DNA of 64,000 nt from Micromonospora zamorensis (lineage in GTDB: Bacteria > Actinomycetota > Actinomycetes > Mycobacteriales > Micromonosporaceae): the NCBI RefSeq assembly GCF_900090275.1, contig NZ_LT607755.1, positions 3,410,001 to 3,474,000 of the forward strand, given 5' to 3'. How positions within the stretch are numbered: the first letter of the stretch is position 1; every line of letters begins with the position of its first letter. Below are positions 54,118-61,037 of this stretch, piece by piece. The notes below the pieces were generated by a model. That model did not search any database. It was given only the letters and a program-made list of their open reading frames with translations, and was not told where the DNA came from. The position numbers and the translations under genes were made by a program.

Positions 54118-54693
54118 GTGTTCCTGACCGGCCTGGTGCTCGCCGCGGGCGCGTCGGTGCGCCTCGGCGAGGCGAAGCAACTGCTGCCCTACCGGGGGCG
54201 GACGCTGCTCGACGCCACACTCGACCTGGCCCGCTCATGCGGCTTCGACCAGCTGCTCGTCACACTGGGCGGCGCGGCGAGCGGCATCCGCGACCGGGTC
54301 GACCTGACCGGGTGCCAGGTCGTGGAGAACCCGGCGTTCAGCACCGGCTGCGGGTCGTCGGTCAGCACCGCCGCGCGGGCGGTGGACCCGCGCGCCGACG
54401 CGCTCGTGCTGCTCCTCGGCGACCAGCCCGGCGTCCGCGCCGCAGACGTCCGCCGGGTCGCCGAGGCGGCCACCCCGCTGGCCGTCTGCCGGTACGCGAA
54501 CGGGCTGGGCCACCCGTTCCGCTTCGGCCGGGCTGTCCTTCCCGAGCTGTACGACCTGCACGGCGACAAGGCCGTCTGGAAGCTGCTGCACTCCGGCCGC
54601 CACCCGGTGACCGAGGTGCCCGTCGACGGGCCGGTGCCGATCGACGTGGACACCCATGCGGACTACCAACGCCTGTTGGCGGGCGAGGCATGA
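54118..54693 (+). CDS. MocA-like molybdenum cofactor cytidylyltransferase
   Basis: 191 residues from GTG 54118, 3 bases after the XdhC-YHS stop. The N-terminal nucleotidyltransferase block LVLAAGASVRLGEAKQLLPY matches MobA/MocA proteins, and LLGDQPGV is the second conserved motif. It converts Mo-molybdopterin to its CMP form (MCD), the dinucleotide used by CO dehydrogenase. It overlaps coxD as ATGA. Confidence 0.88.
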   Translation: MFLTGLVLAAGASVRLGEAKQLLPYRGRTLLDATLDLARSCGFDQLLVTLGGAASGIRDRVDLTGCQVVENPAFSTGCGSSVSTAARAVDPRADALVLLLGDQPGVRAADVRRVAEAATPLAVCRYANGLGHPFRFGRAVLPELYDLHGDKAVWKLLHSGRHPVTEVPVDGPVPIDVDTHADYQRLLAGEA

Positions 54694-55559
54694 GGGACGC
54701 CCTGGCCGTGCGGCACCGCCTCGACGCCGTCGACTACCTGGTCGACGACGGCCTGGCGATGGCCCTGTTCCTCGCGTTGCGCCTCGGTCGGCCACTGCTG
54801 CTGGAGGGCGAGCCGGGTGTCGGCAAGACCGCCGCTGCCAAGGCGTTGGCCCGCGCGCTGGAAACGCCGCTGATCCGGTTGCAGTGCTACGAGGGGCTGA
54901 CCGCGGGCGAGGCGCTCTACGAGTGGAACTACCAGCGACAACTGCTGGCGATCCGGCTCGCCGAGGCACAACAGGCGCGGCTCACCGACGCGGACCTGTT
55001 CAGCGCCGAGTTCCTCCAGGAGCGGCCGATCCTGCGGGCCGTACGCCACCGGGGGCCGGTCCCACCGGTGCTGCTGATCGACGAGATCGACCGGGCCGAC
55101 GACGAGTTCGAGGCACTGCTGTTCGAGTTCCTCGGCGAGGCCGGCATCACGATCCCCGAGCTCGGCACGTTCACCGCCCGTACGCCGCCGGTCGTGGTGC
55201 TCACCTCCAACCGCAGCCGGGAGCTGCACGACGCGTTGCGCCGCCGCTGCCTGTACCACTGGATCGACTTTCCCGAGCCGGCCCGCGCCGTCGAGATCGT
55301 CCGCCGTGCCGTGCCGGGCGCCACCGAGCCGCTGATCCAGACGGCCGTCCAGTTCGTCGGCGGCGTACGCGGCCGCGAGTTGGAGAAGCCGCCCGGGATG
55401 GCGGAGACCATCGACTGGGTGGCCGCGCTGTCCGTGCTGGGCGTCGCCGGTCTCGCCGCCGACGACGTCGCGCTGACCATCGGCACCATCGCCAAGACCC
55501 CCGACGACCGCGCCGTGGTCGCCGCCGCGCTCGGCGCCTACCAGGAGAGCCAGCTATGA
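54690..55559 (+). CDS. coxD: CoxD, MoxR-type AAA+ ATPase
   Basis: 289 residues from ATG 54690. Walker A is GEPGVGKTAAAK near residue 40 and Walker B LLIDEIDRADDEFEA near 122, with the sensor-1 motif VVLTSNRSRELHDALRRR. CoxD in Oligotropha acts with CoxE as a chaperone that inserts sulfur and copper in the Mo-Cu site. It overlaps coxG by four bases. Confidence 0.93.
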   Translation: MRDALAVRHRLDAVDYLVDDGLAMALFLALRLGRPLLLEGEPGVGKTAAAKALARALETPLIRLQCYEGLTAGEALYEWNYQRQLLAIRLAEAQQARLTDADLFSAEFLQERPILRAVRHRGPVPPVLLIDEIDRADDEFEALLFEFLGEAGITIPELGTFTARTPPVVVLTSNRSRELHDALRRRCLYHWIDFPEPARAVEIVRRAVPGATEPLIQTAVQFVGGVRGRELEKPPGMAETIDWVAALSVLGVAGLAADDVALTIGTIAKTPDDRAVVAAALGAYQESQL

Positions 55560-56413
55560 AGATCACGAACGAGTTCGCGGTCGCTGTCCCGATCGACGAG
55601 GCGTGGGCGGTGCTCACCGACCTGGAGGGGATCGCGCCGTGCCTGCCGGGCGCCCAGTTGACCGGCGTCGACGGTGACGTCTACCGGGGCAGGGTGAAGG
55701 TCAAGGTCGGGCCGGTGATCTCGGAGTTCGCGGGCACCGCCCGGTTCGTCGAGAAGGACGACTCCGCCTACCGTGGGGTGATCGACGCGAAGGGCCGCGA
55801 CGCCCGGTCGACGGGGAACGCGTCCGCGCTGGTCACCGCCCACCTACGGCCGGACGGCGACCGGACGCTGGTCAGCGTGGACACCGACCTGAAGATCTCC
55901 GGCAAGCTGGCCCAGTTCGGCAGCGGCATGATCAAGGAGGTGTCGGGCAAGTTGGTGGCCCAGTTCGTCGCCAACCTGGAGGCCAAGCTCGCGGCCGACC
56001 ACTCGACCCCGGCCGTGCCGGCAGCACGCGCGGACTCCGAGCCCGTCGCGCCAGCGCCCGAGGCGCTTCCCGCCGCGTCCGCGACAGCGGTCGCCACCAC
56101 ACCCAGGACCGCCGCCGTCGCGCCGTCACCGATCGAGCCGTCGCCCGCCTCTTCGACGGCGGCATCGTCGCCGATCTCGCCGTCACTGCCGTCGGCGGCG
56201 GCGTCGTCGGCATCGTCATCGCCGTCGGCATCGTCATCGTCGTCGGCGGTCGAGTCACCCGACGGCTCCACCCGCGTGGCGGTGGCTGCCGAGCCGGAGG
56301 CGCTCGACCTGCTCAGCATCGCCGGCGGTTCGATCACCAAACGCCTCGTACCCGTCGTCGTCGGTCTTGTCGCCGTGGGCGCGGTGATCGCCTGGCTGGC
56401 CTCGCGCCGGTGA
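55556..56413 (+). CDS. coxG: CoxG, SRPBCC protein with a tail membrane anchor
   Basis: 285 residues from ATG 55556. Residues 1-145 are the CoxG SRPBCC fold (MKITNEFAVAVPIDEAWAVL; VGPVISEFAGTARF; KLVAQFVANLEAKLA). A Ser/Ala/Pro-rich low-complexity linker of about 100 residues follows, then a C-terminal membrane helix (VPVVVGLVAVGAVIAWLASRR). CoxG anchors CO dehydrogenase to the membrane and helps hand electrons to menaquinone, as shown for mycobacteria. The long linker would let the domain reach far from the membrane. It overlaps coxE as GTGA. Confidence 0.92.
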   Translation: MKITNEFAVAVPIDEAWAVLTDLEGIAPCLPGAQLTGVDGDVYRGRVKVKVGPVISEFAGTARFVEKDDSAYRGVIDAKGRDARSTGNASALVTAHLRPDGDRTLVSVDTDLKISGKLAQFGSGMIKEVSGKLVAQFVANLEAKLAADHSTPAVPAARADSEPVAPAPEALPAASATAVATTPRTAAVAPSPIEPSPASSTAASSPISPSLPSAAASSASSSPSASSSSSAVESPDGSTRVAVAAEPEALDLLSIAGGSITKRLVPVVVGLVAVGAVIAWLASRR

Positions 56414-57648
56414 GCCCGGGCGTGCTGCGCGGGGTCGACCGGGCCGCGTTCGCGGTGGCGCTCGCCGGCCGGCTGCGACGAGCCGGCGTCCCGGCCGGCC
56501 TCACCGATGTCGACGACTTCGTCCGGGCGCTCGCCGCCAGCCCACCAGACTCGATGTCGTCGCTCTACTGGACTGCCCGGATCTGCCTGGTCCGACGGCA
56601 CGCCGACCTCGCCGCGTTCGACCGGGTCTTCGCGGCGATCTTCGCGGACCCCCCACCGCTGCCCCGGCCGTCGCGGTCCGCGTCCCCGCCTGACGCTCAC
56701 GACGACGTGTACGTGCGTGTGCCCGCCGACACCGACGACTCGGATTCCGGCGGTGGCCTGCCGTGGGCGACGCTGCCGCCGGCCGTGGCGGAGACACCGG
56801 CACACGACACAGCGCTGCTGCTGCCCGAGCGGCGCCCCAGCGCCCTCAGCGGGCTCGCCGACCGCCCGTTCGACGCACTCGACAGCGCACAGGTCGCACA
56901 ACTCGGCGACGCCCTGCGCGCTGCCGTCGGCGGCTGGCCGACCCGGCGTACCCGGCGGTTCGCCATCGGCGCGGCCGGTGCCCGGGTCGCGCTGCGGCCC
57001 ACCATCGCCCGGGCCCGCCGCACCGGATGGGAACCCGTCGAGGTCGTCCGCGAGCGACCGGTGCGACGGCCACGCCGGGTCGTGCTGCTCTGCGACGTCA
57101 GCGAGTCGATGCGGGCGCAGGCGACCGCGTACCTGCATCTGATGCGGGCGTTCGCGGTGGTCGCCGACGCGGAGGTCTTCGCGTTCGCGACGACGCTGAC
57201 CCGGCTCACCGTGGTGCTGCGACACACGTCGGCGGCCGAGGCGGTCGCGCAGGCCAGCGCCGCCGTGACCGACCGGTACGGGGGCACCCGGATCGCCACG
57301 AACCTGCGCTCCCTGCTCACCTCCCACCACGCGGACGCCGTGCGCGGGGCGGTGGTGGTGATCGGGTCGGACGGCTGGGACAGCGACCCGCCGGACGAAC
57401 TGGCGGCCGTGATGGCCCGGCTGAGCCGCCGCGCGTACCGGATCGTCTGGTTGAATCCCCGCGCCGGCGCACCCGGCTTCACCCCCCGGGTCGGCGGCAT
57501 GGCCGCCGCTCTCCCCTACTGCGACCGGATGCTGCCCGCCGGCACCTTCCAGGACCTGCTGGTCGTCGCCCGTCAACTCCAGAGCGTCACGTGCACCGAC
57601 GGCCGGAAGTGGCCGACGCTGACGCCGGCGCCCCGCATCATCGCCTGA
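56410..57648 (+). CDS. coxE: CoxE, von Willebrand A-domain protein
   Basis: 412 residues from GTG 56410. The C-terminal VWA domain has the MIDAS motif LLCDVSESMRAQA near residue 229, then GGTRIATNLRSLL (the distal Thr) and VVIGSDGWDSD. It works with the CoxD ATPase in maturation of the Mo-Cu centre. The last 76 bases overlap the 3' end of the opposing LysR gene. Confidence 0.92.
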   Translation: MSPGVLRGVDRAAFAVALAGRLRRAGVPAGLTDVDDFVRALAASPPDSMSSLYWTARICLVRRHADLAAFDRVFAAIFADPPPLPRPSRSASPPDAHDDVYVRVPADTDDSDSGGGLPWATLPPAVAETPAHDTALLLPERRPSALSGLADRPFDALDSAQVAQLGDALRAAVGGWPTRRTRRFAIGAAGARVALRPTIARARRTGWEPVEVVRERPVRRPRRVVLLCDVSESMRAQATAYLHLMRAFAVVADAEVFAFATTLTRLTVVLRHTSAAEAVAQASAAVTDRYGGTRIATNLRSLLTSHHADAVRGAVVVIGSDGWDSDPPDELAAVMARLSRRAYRIVWLNPRAGAPGFTPRVGGMAAALPYCDRMLPAGTFQDLLVVARQLQSVTCTDGRKWPTLTPAPRIIA

Positions 57649-58538
57649 ATCGCCCTCGGCGTCGACGAGAAGCGCGACAGCTCGTCGGCGGCCGACATCG
57701 CGTCGGGGGTGGCGAGCACCTGCGAATGCCACACCGCCTCCATCGTCGCGTTTGGCCCCGCCACCTGCGCGAGATGCCCCTGCCGGACGTCCGGCGCGAC
57801 GGTGAACGCGAGGGCCGGCGAGACGCCCTTGCCCCGCTTGGCCTCCCCCAGCGCCGCCGCGTGGCTCTGGAAGATCTGCTGCCGCTCGTCCGGCACGGCA
57901 AGGCGACGCAGCATCGCCGGCACCCCACCCAGATCCGTGGTGGCGGACGGCCCGAGCAGCCAGGTCTGCTCCCGTAGTTGCCCGGGGGACGCCGGCACAC
58001 CGGCCAGCGGGTGCTCCGGGCCGACGACGAGGACGAGGCGGTAGTTCATCACCGGTCGGCTGGCCGTGGCGCTGTCCACCACCGGCGGTTGCGGGCCGAT
58101 CGCGATGTCCACGGCGCGAGCCAGCAGCAGCGACCCGAAGGCACCCGGGCTGCGTACGCTCAGCTCGACGTCGAGGTCGGCGGCTCGCTTGGCGAAGAGC
58201 TCGATCAGACCCGGCGCGGCGAACTCGGCGAACAGGCTCGACGCCGCGACCCGCAGCAGCCGCCGGCCACGCGTCGCGGCGCTCACCTCCCGGATCGTAC
58301 GGTCCTGAAGCCCCAGCAGCTCCGCGGCGCGACTGGCCAGCCGCAGCCCACCAGGGGTGAAGGCGAGGCCACCCGCCGTCCGGGAGAAGAGCTTGTCGCC
58401 GAACTCCCTGCGCAACTGGGCGATGTGGAGCGACACGGCCGACTCGGAGACCTGCAGCTCCGCGGCGGCCTGCTTGACGGACCCCAGCCGAACCACCGCG
58501 ACGTACGCGCGCAGCTGCGTCGGGGTCATCGGTGTCAC
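57573..58538 (-). CDS. LysR-family regulator beside the CO dehydrogenase operon
   Basis: 321 residues. The N-terminal LysR helix-turn-helix is clear (LRAYVAVVRLGSVKQAAAEL, VSESAVSLHIAQLR). The effector-binding part has RRLLRVAASSLFAEFAAPGL. Start is GTG 58538 or ATG 58529; GGAGG is close to both. CutR, a LysR protein beside the cut/cox genes of mycobacteria, is needed for CO dehydrogenase expression, so the same role is likely. It is read opposite to the operon and its 3' end overlaps coxE. Confidence 0.88.
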   Translation of the reverse strand: MTPMTPTQLRAYVAVVRLGSVKQAAAELQVSESAVSLHIAQLRREFGDKLFSRTAGGLAFTPGGLRLASRAAELLGLQDRTIREVSAATRGRRLLRVAASSLFAEFAAPGLIELFAKRAADLDVELSVRSPGAFGSLLLARAVDIAIGPQPPVVDSATASRPVMNYRLVLVVGPEHPLAGVPASPGQLREQTWLLGPSATTDLGGVPAMLRRLAVPDERQQIFQSHAAALGEAKRGKGVSPALAFTVAPDVRQGHLAQVAGPNATMEAVWHSQVLATPDAMSAADELSRFSSTPRAIQAMMRGAGVSVGHFRPSVHVTLWS

Positions 58539-58768
58539 CCACCTCCCGCGCGATCGCGTGGCTCGGCTCTCCGTCGAGACGAACCCCGATCATGCCCCGG
58601 TGACGTGTCCCACCGCCATCAGTGATTCACCCGACCGACGTGCTCGTCGTCGACGATCGGGGGCTCGACGCGGCGCGGGGCCCTCGCTGCGGTCGGGCTG
58701 GCCGCCCCGGCGGTGGGGTGAACGAACCCGTCCGGAGCCAGCGGAGGCCGCCAGGGCGCCGAAACAGC

Positions 58769-58797
58769 TTGTCCGCGCGTCGGTGCGGGCCTATCGT
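58769..58797 (+). promoter_or_regulatory. Promoter for Y RNA-like modules A and B
   Basis: TTGTCC (58769-58774), 17-base spacer, TATCGT (58792-58797). Predicted start about 58803-58805, at the first paired base (58804) of module A. The stretch 58539-58768 contains no convincing gene. Confidence 0.65.
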
Positions 58798-58803
58798 CGT
58801 CAG

Positions 58804-58958
58804 GCGCCTTCCGGTGCGCAGGCAACGGCTACTTCCGCTCTCAACGGGGAGACGTGGGTTCGAATCCCACCGCCACCTTGGGTGGCGTCGACCAGCGGCC
58901 CAGGTCACCTTGGCCCGCAAGGGCCGGTCGCCGTCGCCGCTTCGATCTCGGGAGGCGC
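58804..58958 (+). ncRNA. Y RNA-like module A with circularly permuted tRNA-like domain
   Basis: Outer stem 58804-58813 with 58949-58958 (10 pairs). Conserved internal loop GTGCGCA against GATCT. Inner stem GGCAACGGC (58821-58829) with GCCGTCGCC (58930-58938), with one A-C mismatch. Inside, in order: hairpin TCTC/GAGA; T-arm GTGGG-TTCGAAT-CCCAC (58854-58870); immediately adjacent 7-bp stem CGCCACC/GGTGGCG closed by TTG (58871-58887); two bases; D-like arm GACC/GGTC with GG in the loop (58890-58906); and GGCCC-GCAA-GGGCC (58912-58925). This is a tRNA opened in the variable region with the acceptor end capped. Known relatives are bacterial Y RNAs (YrlA), which bind Ro60 and mimic tRNA. Expression is not shown. 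Confidence 0.8.
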
Positions 58959-58960
58959 GC

Positions 58961-59079
58961 TCACGCCGCACGCCCGGTGCGACGGACACGGCTACTTCTT
59001 TGGTGAAGGCCCGGCAAGGGCCCCGCGGTTCGAACCCGCGAAAACCGTGTCCACTTTTGATCTCGGGCGTGCGGCGTGA
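58961..59079 (+). ncRNA. Y RNA-like module B with tRNA-order domain
   Basis: Outer stem TCACGCCGCACGCCCG (58961-58976) pairs perfectly over 16 bases with 59064-59079. Inner stem GGACACGG (58984-58991) pairs with CCGTGTCC (59045-59052). Inside, in normal tRNA order: D-like arm CTTC-TTTGGT-GAAG (58995-59008), short hairpin GCCC/GGGC (59009-59021), and T-arm CGCGG-TTCGAAC-CCGCG (59024-59040). Four A bases separate the T-arm from the inner stem. The conserved loop GTGCGAC against TTTTGATCT matches the other modules. It begins 2 bases after module A, so it is probably cut from the same transcript. A small GGGCA/TGCCC hairpin at 59086-59099 may end it. Confidence 0.8.
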
Positions 59080-59125
59080 CCAGGCGGGCACCACTGCCCT
59101 CCCGATCACAAGATCGCAAACTCCG

Positions 59126-59155
59126 TTGCCCGGCCGTCGGCGCCACCGCTAGCGT
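59126..59155 (+). promoter_or_regulatory. Promoter for Y RNA-like modules C and D (and possibly rsr)
   Basis: TTGCCC (59126-59131), 18-base spacer, TAGCGT (59150-59155). Predicted start about 59161-59163, the first paired base of module C (59162). Confidence 0.6.
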
Positions 59156-59161
59156 CATGAC

Positions 59162-59255
59162 CGCACTTCCCGGTGCGCAGGTGACGGTTACATCTGGAGG
59201 GGTTCCGACCCCGGTGAAGGACCATCCGTCGCCGACCTCGATCTCGGGAAGCGCG
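59162..59255 (+). ncRNA. Y RNA-like module C, reduced form
   Basis: Outer stem 59162-59172 with 59245-59255 (10 pairs, one A-C mismatch). Inner stem GGTGACGG (59180-59187) with CCGTCGCC (59226-59233), eight pairs including one G-U. The same internal loop, GTGCGCA against CGATCT. Only about 40 bases lie inside: one T-arm-like hairpin GGGG-TTCCGA-CCCC (59199-59212) and a small GGT/ACC stem. The tRNA-like domain is therefore missing or stripped down. It could be a Ro-binding RNA without the effector part. Confidence 0.68.
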
Positions 59256-59259
59256 ACCA

Positions 59260-59402
59260 CACCACACACCCGGTGCGCAGGCAACGGTTACTTCAGGGGT
59301 CCGCAGATGGGGGTTCGAGTCCTCCGCCACCTTCGGGTGAATAGTTCAACGGACAGAACGGCGGACTGGTCCGTGGCTGATTTTGATCTCGGGTGTGCGG
59401 TG
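59260..59402 (+). ncRNA. Y RNA-like module D with circularly permuted tRNA-like domain
   Basis: Outer stem 59260-59272 with 59390-59402 (12 pairs, one mismatch). Inner stem GGCAACGG (59280-59287) with the CCGTGGC region near 59371, again with the fourth base (A) unpaired. Inside: T-arm GGGGG-TTCGAGT-CCTCC (59309-59325), capped stem CACC-TTCG-GGTG (59328-59339), D-like arm GTTC-AACGGACA-GAAC (59344-59359), and CGGA/TCCG (59362-59373), which competes with the inner stem. The order is the same as in module A. It ends 38 bases before the rsr start, so it may lie in the rsr leader. Confidence 0.75.
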
Positions 59403-59439
59403 GGGTGGCGTTTCCGAGCTGATTGACGTGGGGGACGTC

Positions 59440-60969
59440 ATGGCCAAGTTCAACATCAAGCTGCGCAAGGGCCGTCAGCAGCCGGCGACCGCCCAGGGCG
59501 CGCCCGGCTTCGCCCGTGAGCCGCGCGTCGAACTCTTCCTGCTCGGTGTCTCCATCATGGTCGGCGAGGACACCTTCTACGAGGGCGCCACGGACCGGGA
59601 CGCTCGCTTCCGAGACCTGGTCGCCACCGTCGCCGTAGCTGACCCGGACTGGTTCGCTCGCTTCGTACCGTGGCTTCGGTCCGTCGCCATGCTGCGCTCG
59701 GCGTCCGTGGTGGCGGCTGTCGAGGGCGCTCGCGCCCAGGTTGCCGCCCAGATTCCGGGTTCGCGGGCAGTCGTGGACGCCGCGTTGCAGCGTGCGGACG
59801 AGCCCGCAGAGGCTCTGGCGTACTGGCTGGCTCGCCATGGCCGGGCACTACCCAAGCCGGTGAAGCGGGGCATCGCCGACGCGGCGGTCCGGCTGTACAC
59901 CGAGCGGAGTCTGCTCAAGTACGACTCCGTCGGCAGCCAGGTGCGCTTTGGCGATGTCATCGACCTGACGCACCCCACCGCGAAGGACGAGCGGCAGGGC
60001 GACCTGTTCCGGCACGCGCTGGATCGGCGGCACCGGCGGGACAATCCGCTGCCGGCGTCGCTCGGGATGCTGGCGGCCCGGGACGCGCTCATGGCGTTGC
60101 CCGTCGAGCAGCGTAGGGAGGTCACCGATCCGGCGGTGCTGGGCGCGGCCGGCATGACGTGGGAGGCCCTGGCGGGCTGGCGACAGAGCGCGATGGACGC
60201 CTCGGCATGGGAGTCCGTCATCCCGACCATGGGCTATTTGGCGTTGCTGCGCAACCTGCGCAACTTCGACCAGGTCGGGGTCAACGACACCGTGGCGGAG
60301 ACGGTGGCGGCCAAGCTCTCCGATCCGGGCCAGGTTGCCGCCTCTCGGGTGCTGCCGATGCGCTTCCTTTCGGCGTACAACGCGGCACCGAGTCTGCGGT
60401 GGGCGTACCCGCTGGAGAAGGCCTTGCAGCATGCCCTGGCCAACGTGCCTGCTCTGGGCGGGAGGACCCTCATCCTCATCGACACGTCGGGCTCGATGCA
60501 GAGCCCGTTCAGCAAGGACGGCACGCTGCTCTGCTGGGACGGCGCCACGGTGTTCGGCCTGGCGCTGGCCGCCCGGGCGCGGGCGGCCACGGTGGTGTCG
60601 TTCTCCAATGACAGTCGAGTGTTTCCGTCGTTGGCGGGCGAGTCGGTGCTCGCGGCGGTGCGGCGGTTCAAGGACGACGGCTACTTCTTCGGCATGGGCA
60701 CCGACACCGAGAAGGCGGTGCGCGAGCACTACGACCGGCACGACCGGGTGGTCATCCTCACCGATGAGCAGGCCCATTGGCACAACGCGGCGGACGTGGC
60801 CGCAACGGTGCCCGCTGAGGTTCCCGTGTACACCTGGAACCTGGCCGGATACCGGGTCGGGCACACGCCGACCGCAGCGAACCGGCACACCTTCGGCGGG
60901 TTGTCCGACGCCGCGTTCGCGATGATCCCGCTCATCGAGGATGGCATTAACGAGCGGTGGCCCTTCTGA
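59440..60969 (+). CDS. rsr: Ro60-like TROVE and VWA domain RNA-binding protein
   Basis: 509 residues from ATG 59440 with GGGGG 5 bases upstream. Residues about 15-330 form the TROVE HEAT-repeat ring (GFAREPRVELFLLGVSIMVG; LPKPVKRGIADAAVRLYTER; LPMRFLSAYNA). The C-terminal VWA domain has the MIDAS motif DTSGSM at residues 348-353 and ILTDEQAHWHN later. Ro proteins bind misfolded RNA ends in the ring and Y RNAs on its outer face, and in Deinococcus they guide RNA to polynucleotide phosphorylase. The Y RNA-like modules directly upstream support this role. The RtcB ligase often linked to bacterial Ro is not in the window. Confidence 0.93.
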   Translation: MAKFNIKLRKGRQQPATAQGAPGFAREPRVELFLLGVSIMVGEDTFYEGATDRDARFRDLVATVAVADPDWFARFVPWLRSVAMLRSASVVAAVEGARAQVAAQIPGSRAVVDAALQRADEPAEALAYWLARHGRALPKPVKRGIADAAVRLYTERSLLKYDSVGSQVRFGDVIDLTHPTAKDERQGDLFRHALDRRHRRDNPLPASLGMLAARDALMALPVEQRREVTDPAVLGAAGMTWEALAGWRQSAMDASAWESVIPTMGYLALLRNLRNFDQVGVNDTVAETVAAKLSDPGQVAASRVLPMRFLSAYNAAPSLRWAYPLEKALQHALANVPALGGRTLILIDTSGSMQSPFSKDGTLLCWDGATVFGLALAARARAATVVSFSNDSRVFPSLAGESVLAAVRRFKDDGYFFGMGTDTEKAVREHYDRHDRVVILTDEQAHWHNAADVAATVPAEVPVYTWNLAGYRVGHTPTAANRHTFGGLSDAAFAMIPLIEDGINERWPF

Positions 60970-60983
60970 ACGTCGGGGCGCCG

Positions 60984-61037
60984 TGACGGCTCCTTGCCCG
61001 GTACGCGGGCAGTGGCTACTGCCGCTTCGGATCGTCA
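60984..61037 (+). ncRNA. Possible minimal Y RNA-like module E after rsr
   Basis: Positions 60997-61020 match 19 of 24 bases of the conserved block of module A. An inner hairpin GGCAGT-GGCT-ACTGCC (61008-61023) is perfect, and TGACG/CGTCA plus TCC/GGA can close it (60984-61037). GCTTCGGATC resembles the 3' loop GCTTCGATCT of module A. There is no tRNA-like part. It overlaps the end of the opposing FkbM gene by about 20 bases and could also serve as the rsr terminator. Confidence 0.42.

Noticed and set aside
55768..58593. Minus-strand open frame of 941 codons covering coxG, coxE and the LysR region
   Set aside because: Low-complexity translation with no domain; the overlapping plus-strand cox genes and the LysR frame are all well supported.
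58619..59152. Small open frames on both strands over the RNA array
   Set aside because: They show no ribosome-binding site or domain and cross the stem-loop structures; the pairing pattern explains the sequence better.
58854..59325. Ordinary tRNA genes, from the canonical T-arms
   Set aside because: No open acceptor stem with a CCA position and no standard anticodon arm; A and D have the arms in permuted order and all are enclosed in longer stems with a shared non-tRNA block.
58811..59402. CRISPR-like direct repeats
   Set aside because: Copies are spaced unevenly (about 100-165 bases), pair with downstream partners to form stems, and no cas gene is present.
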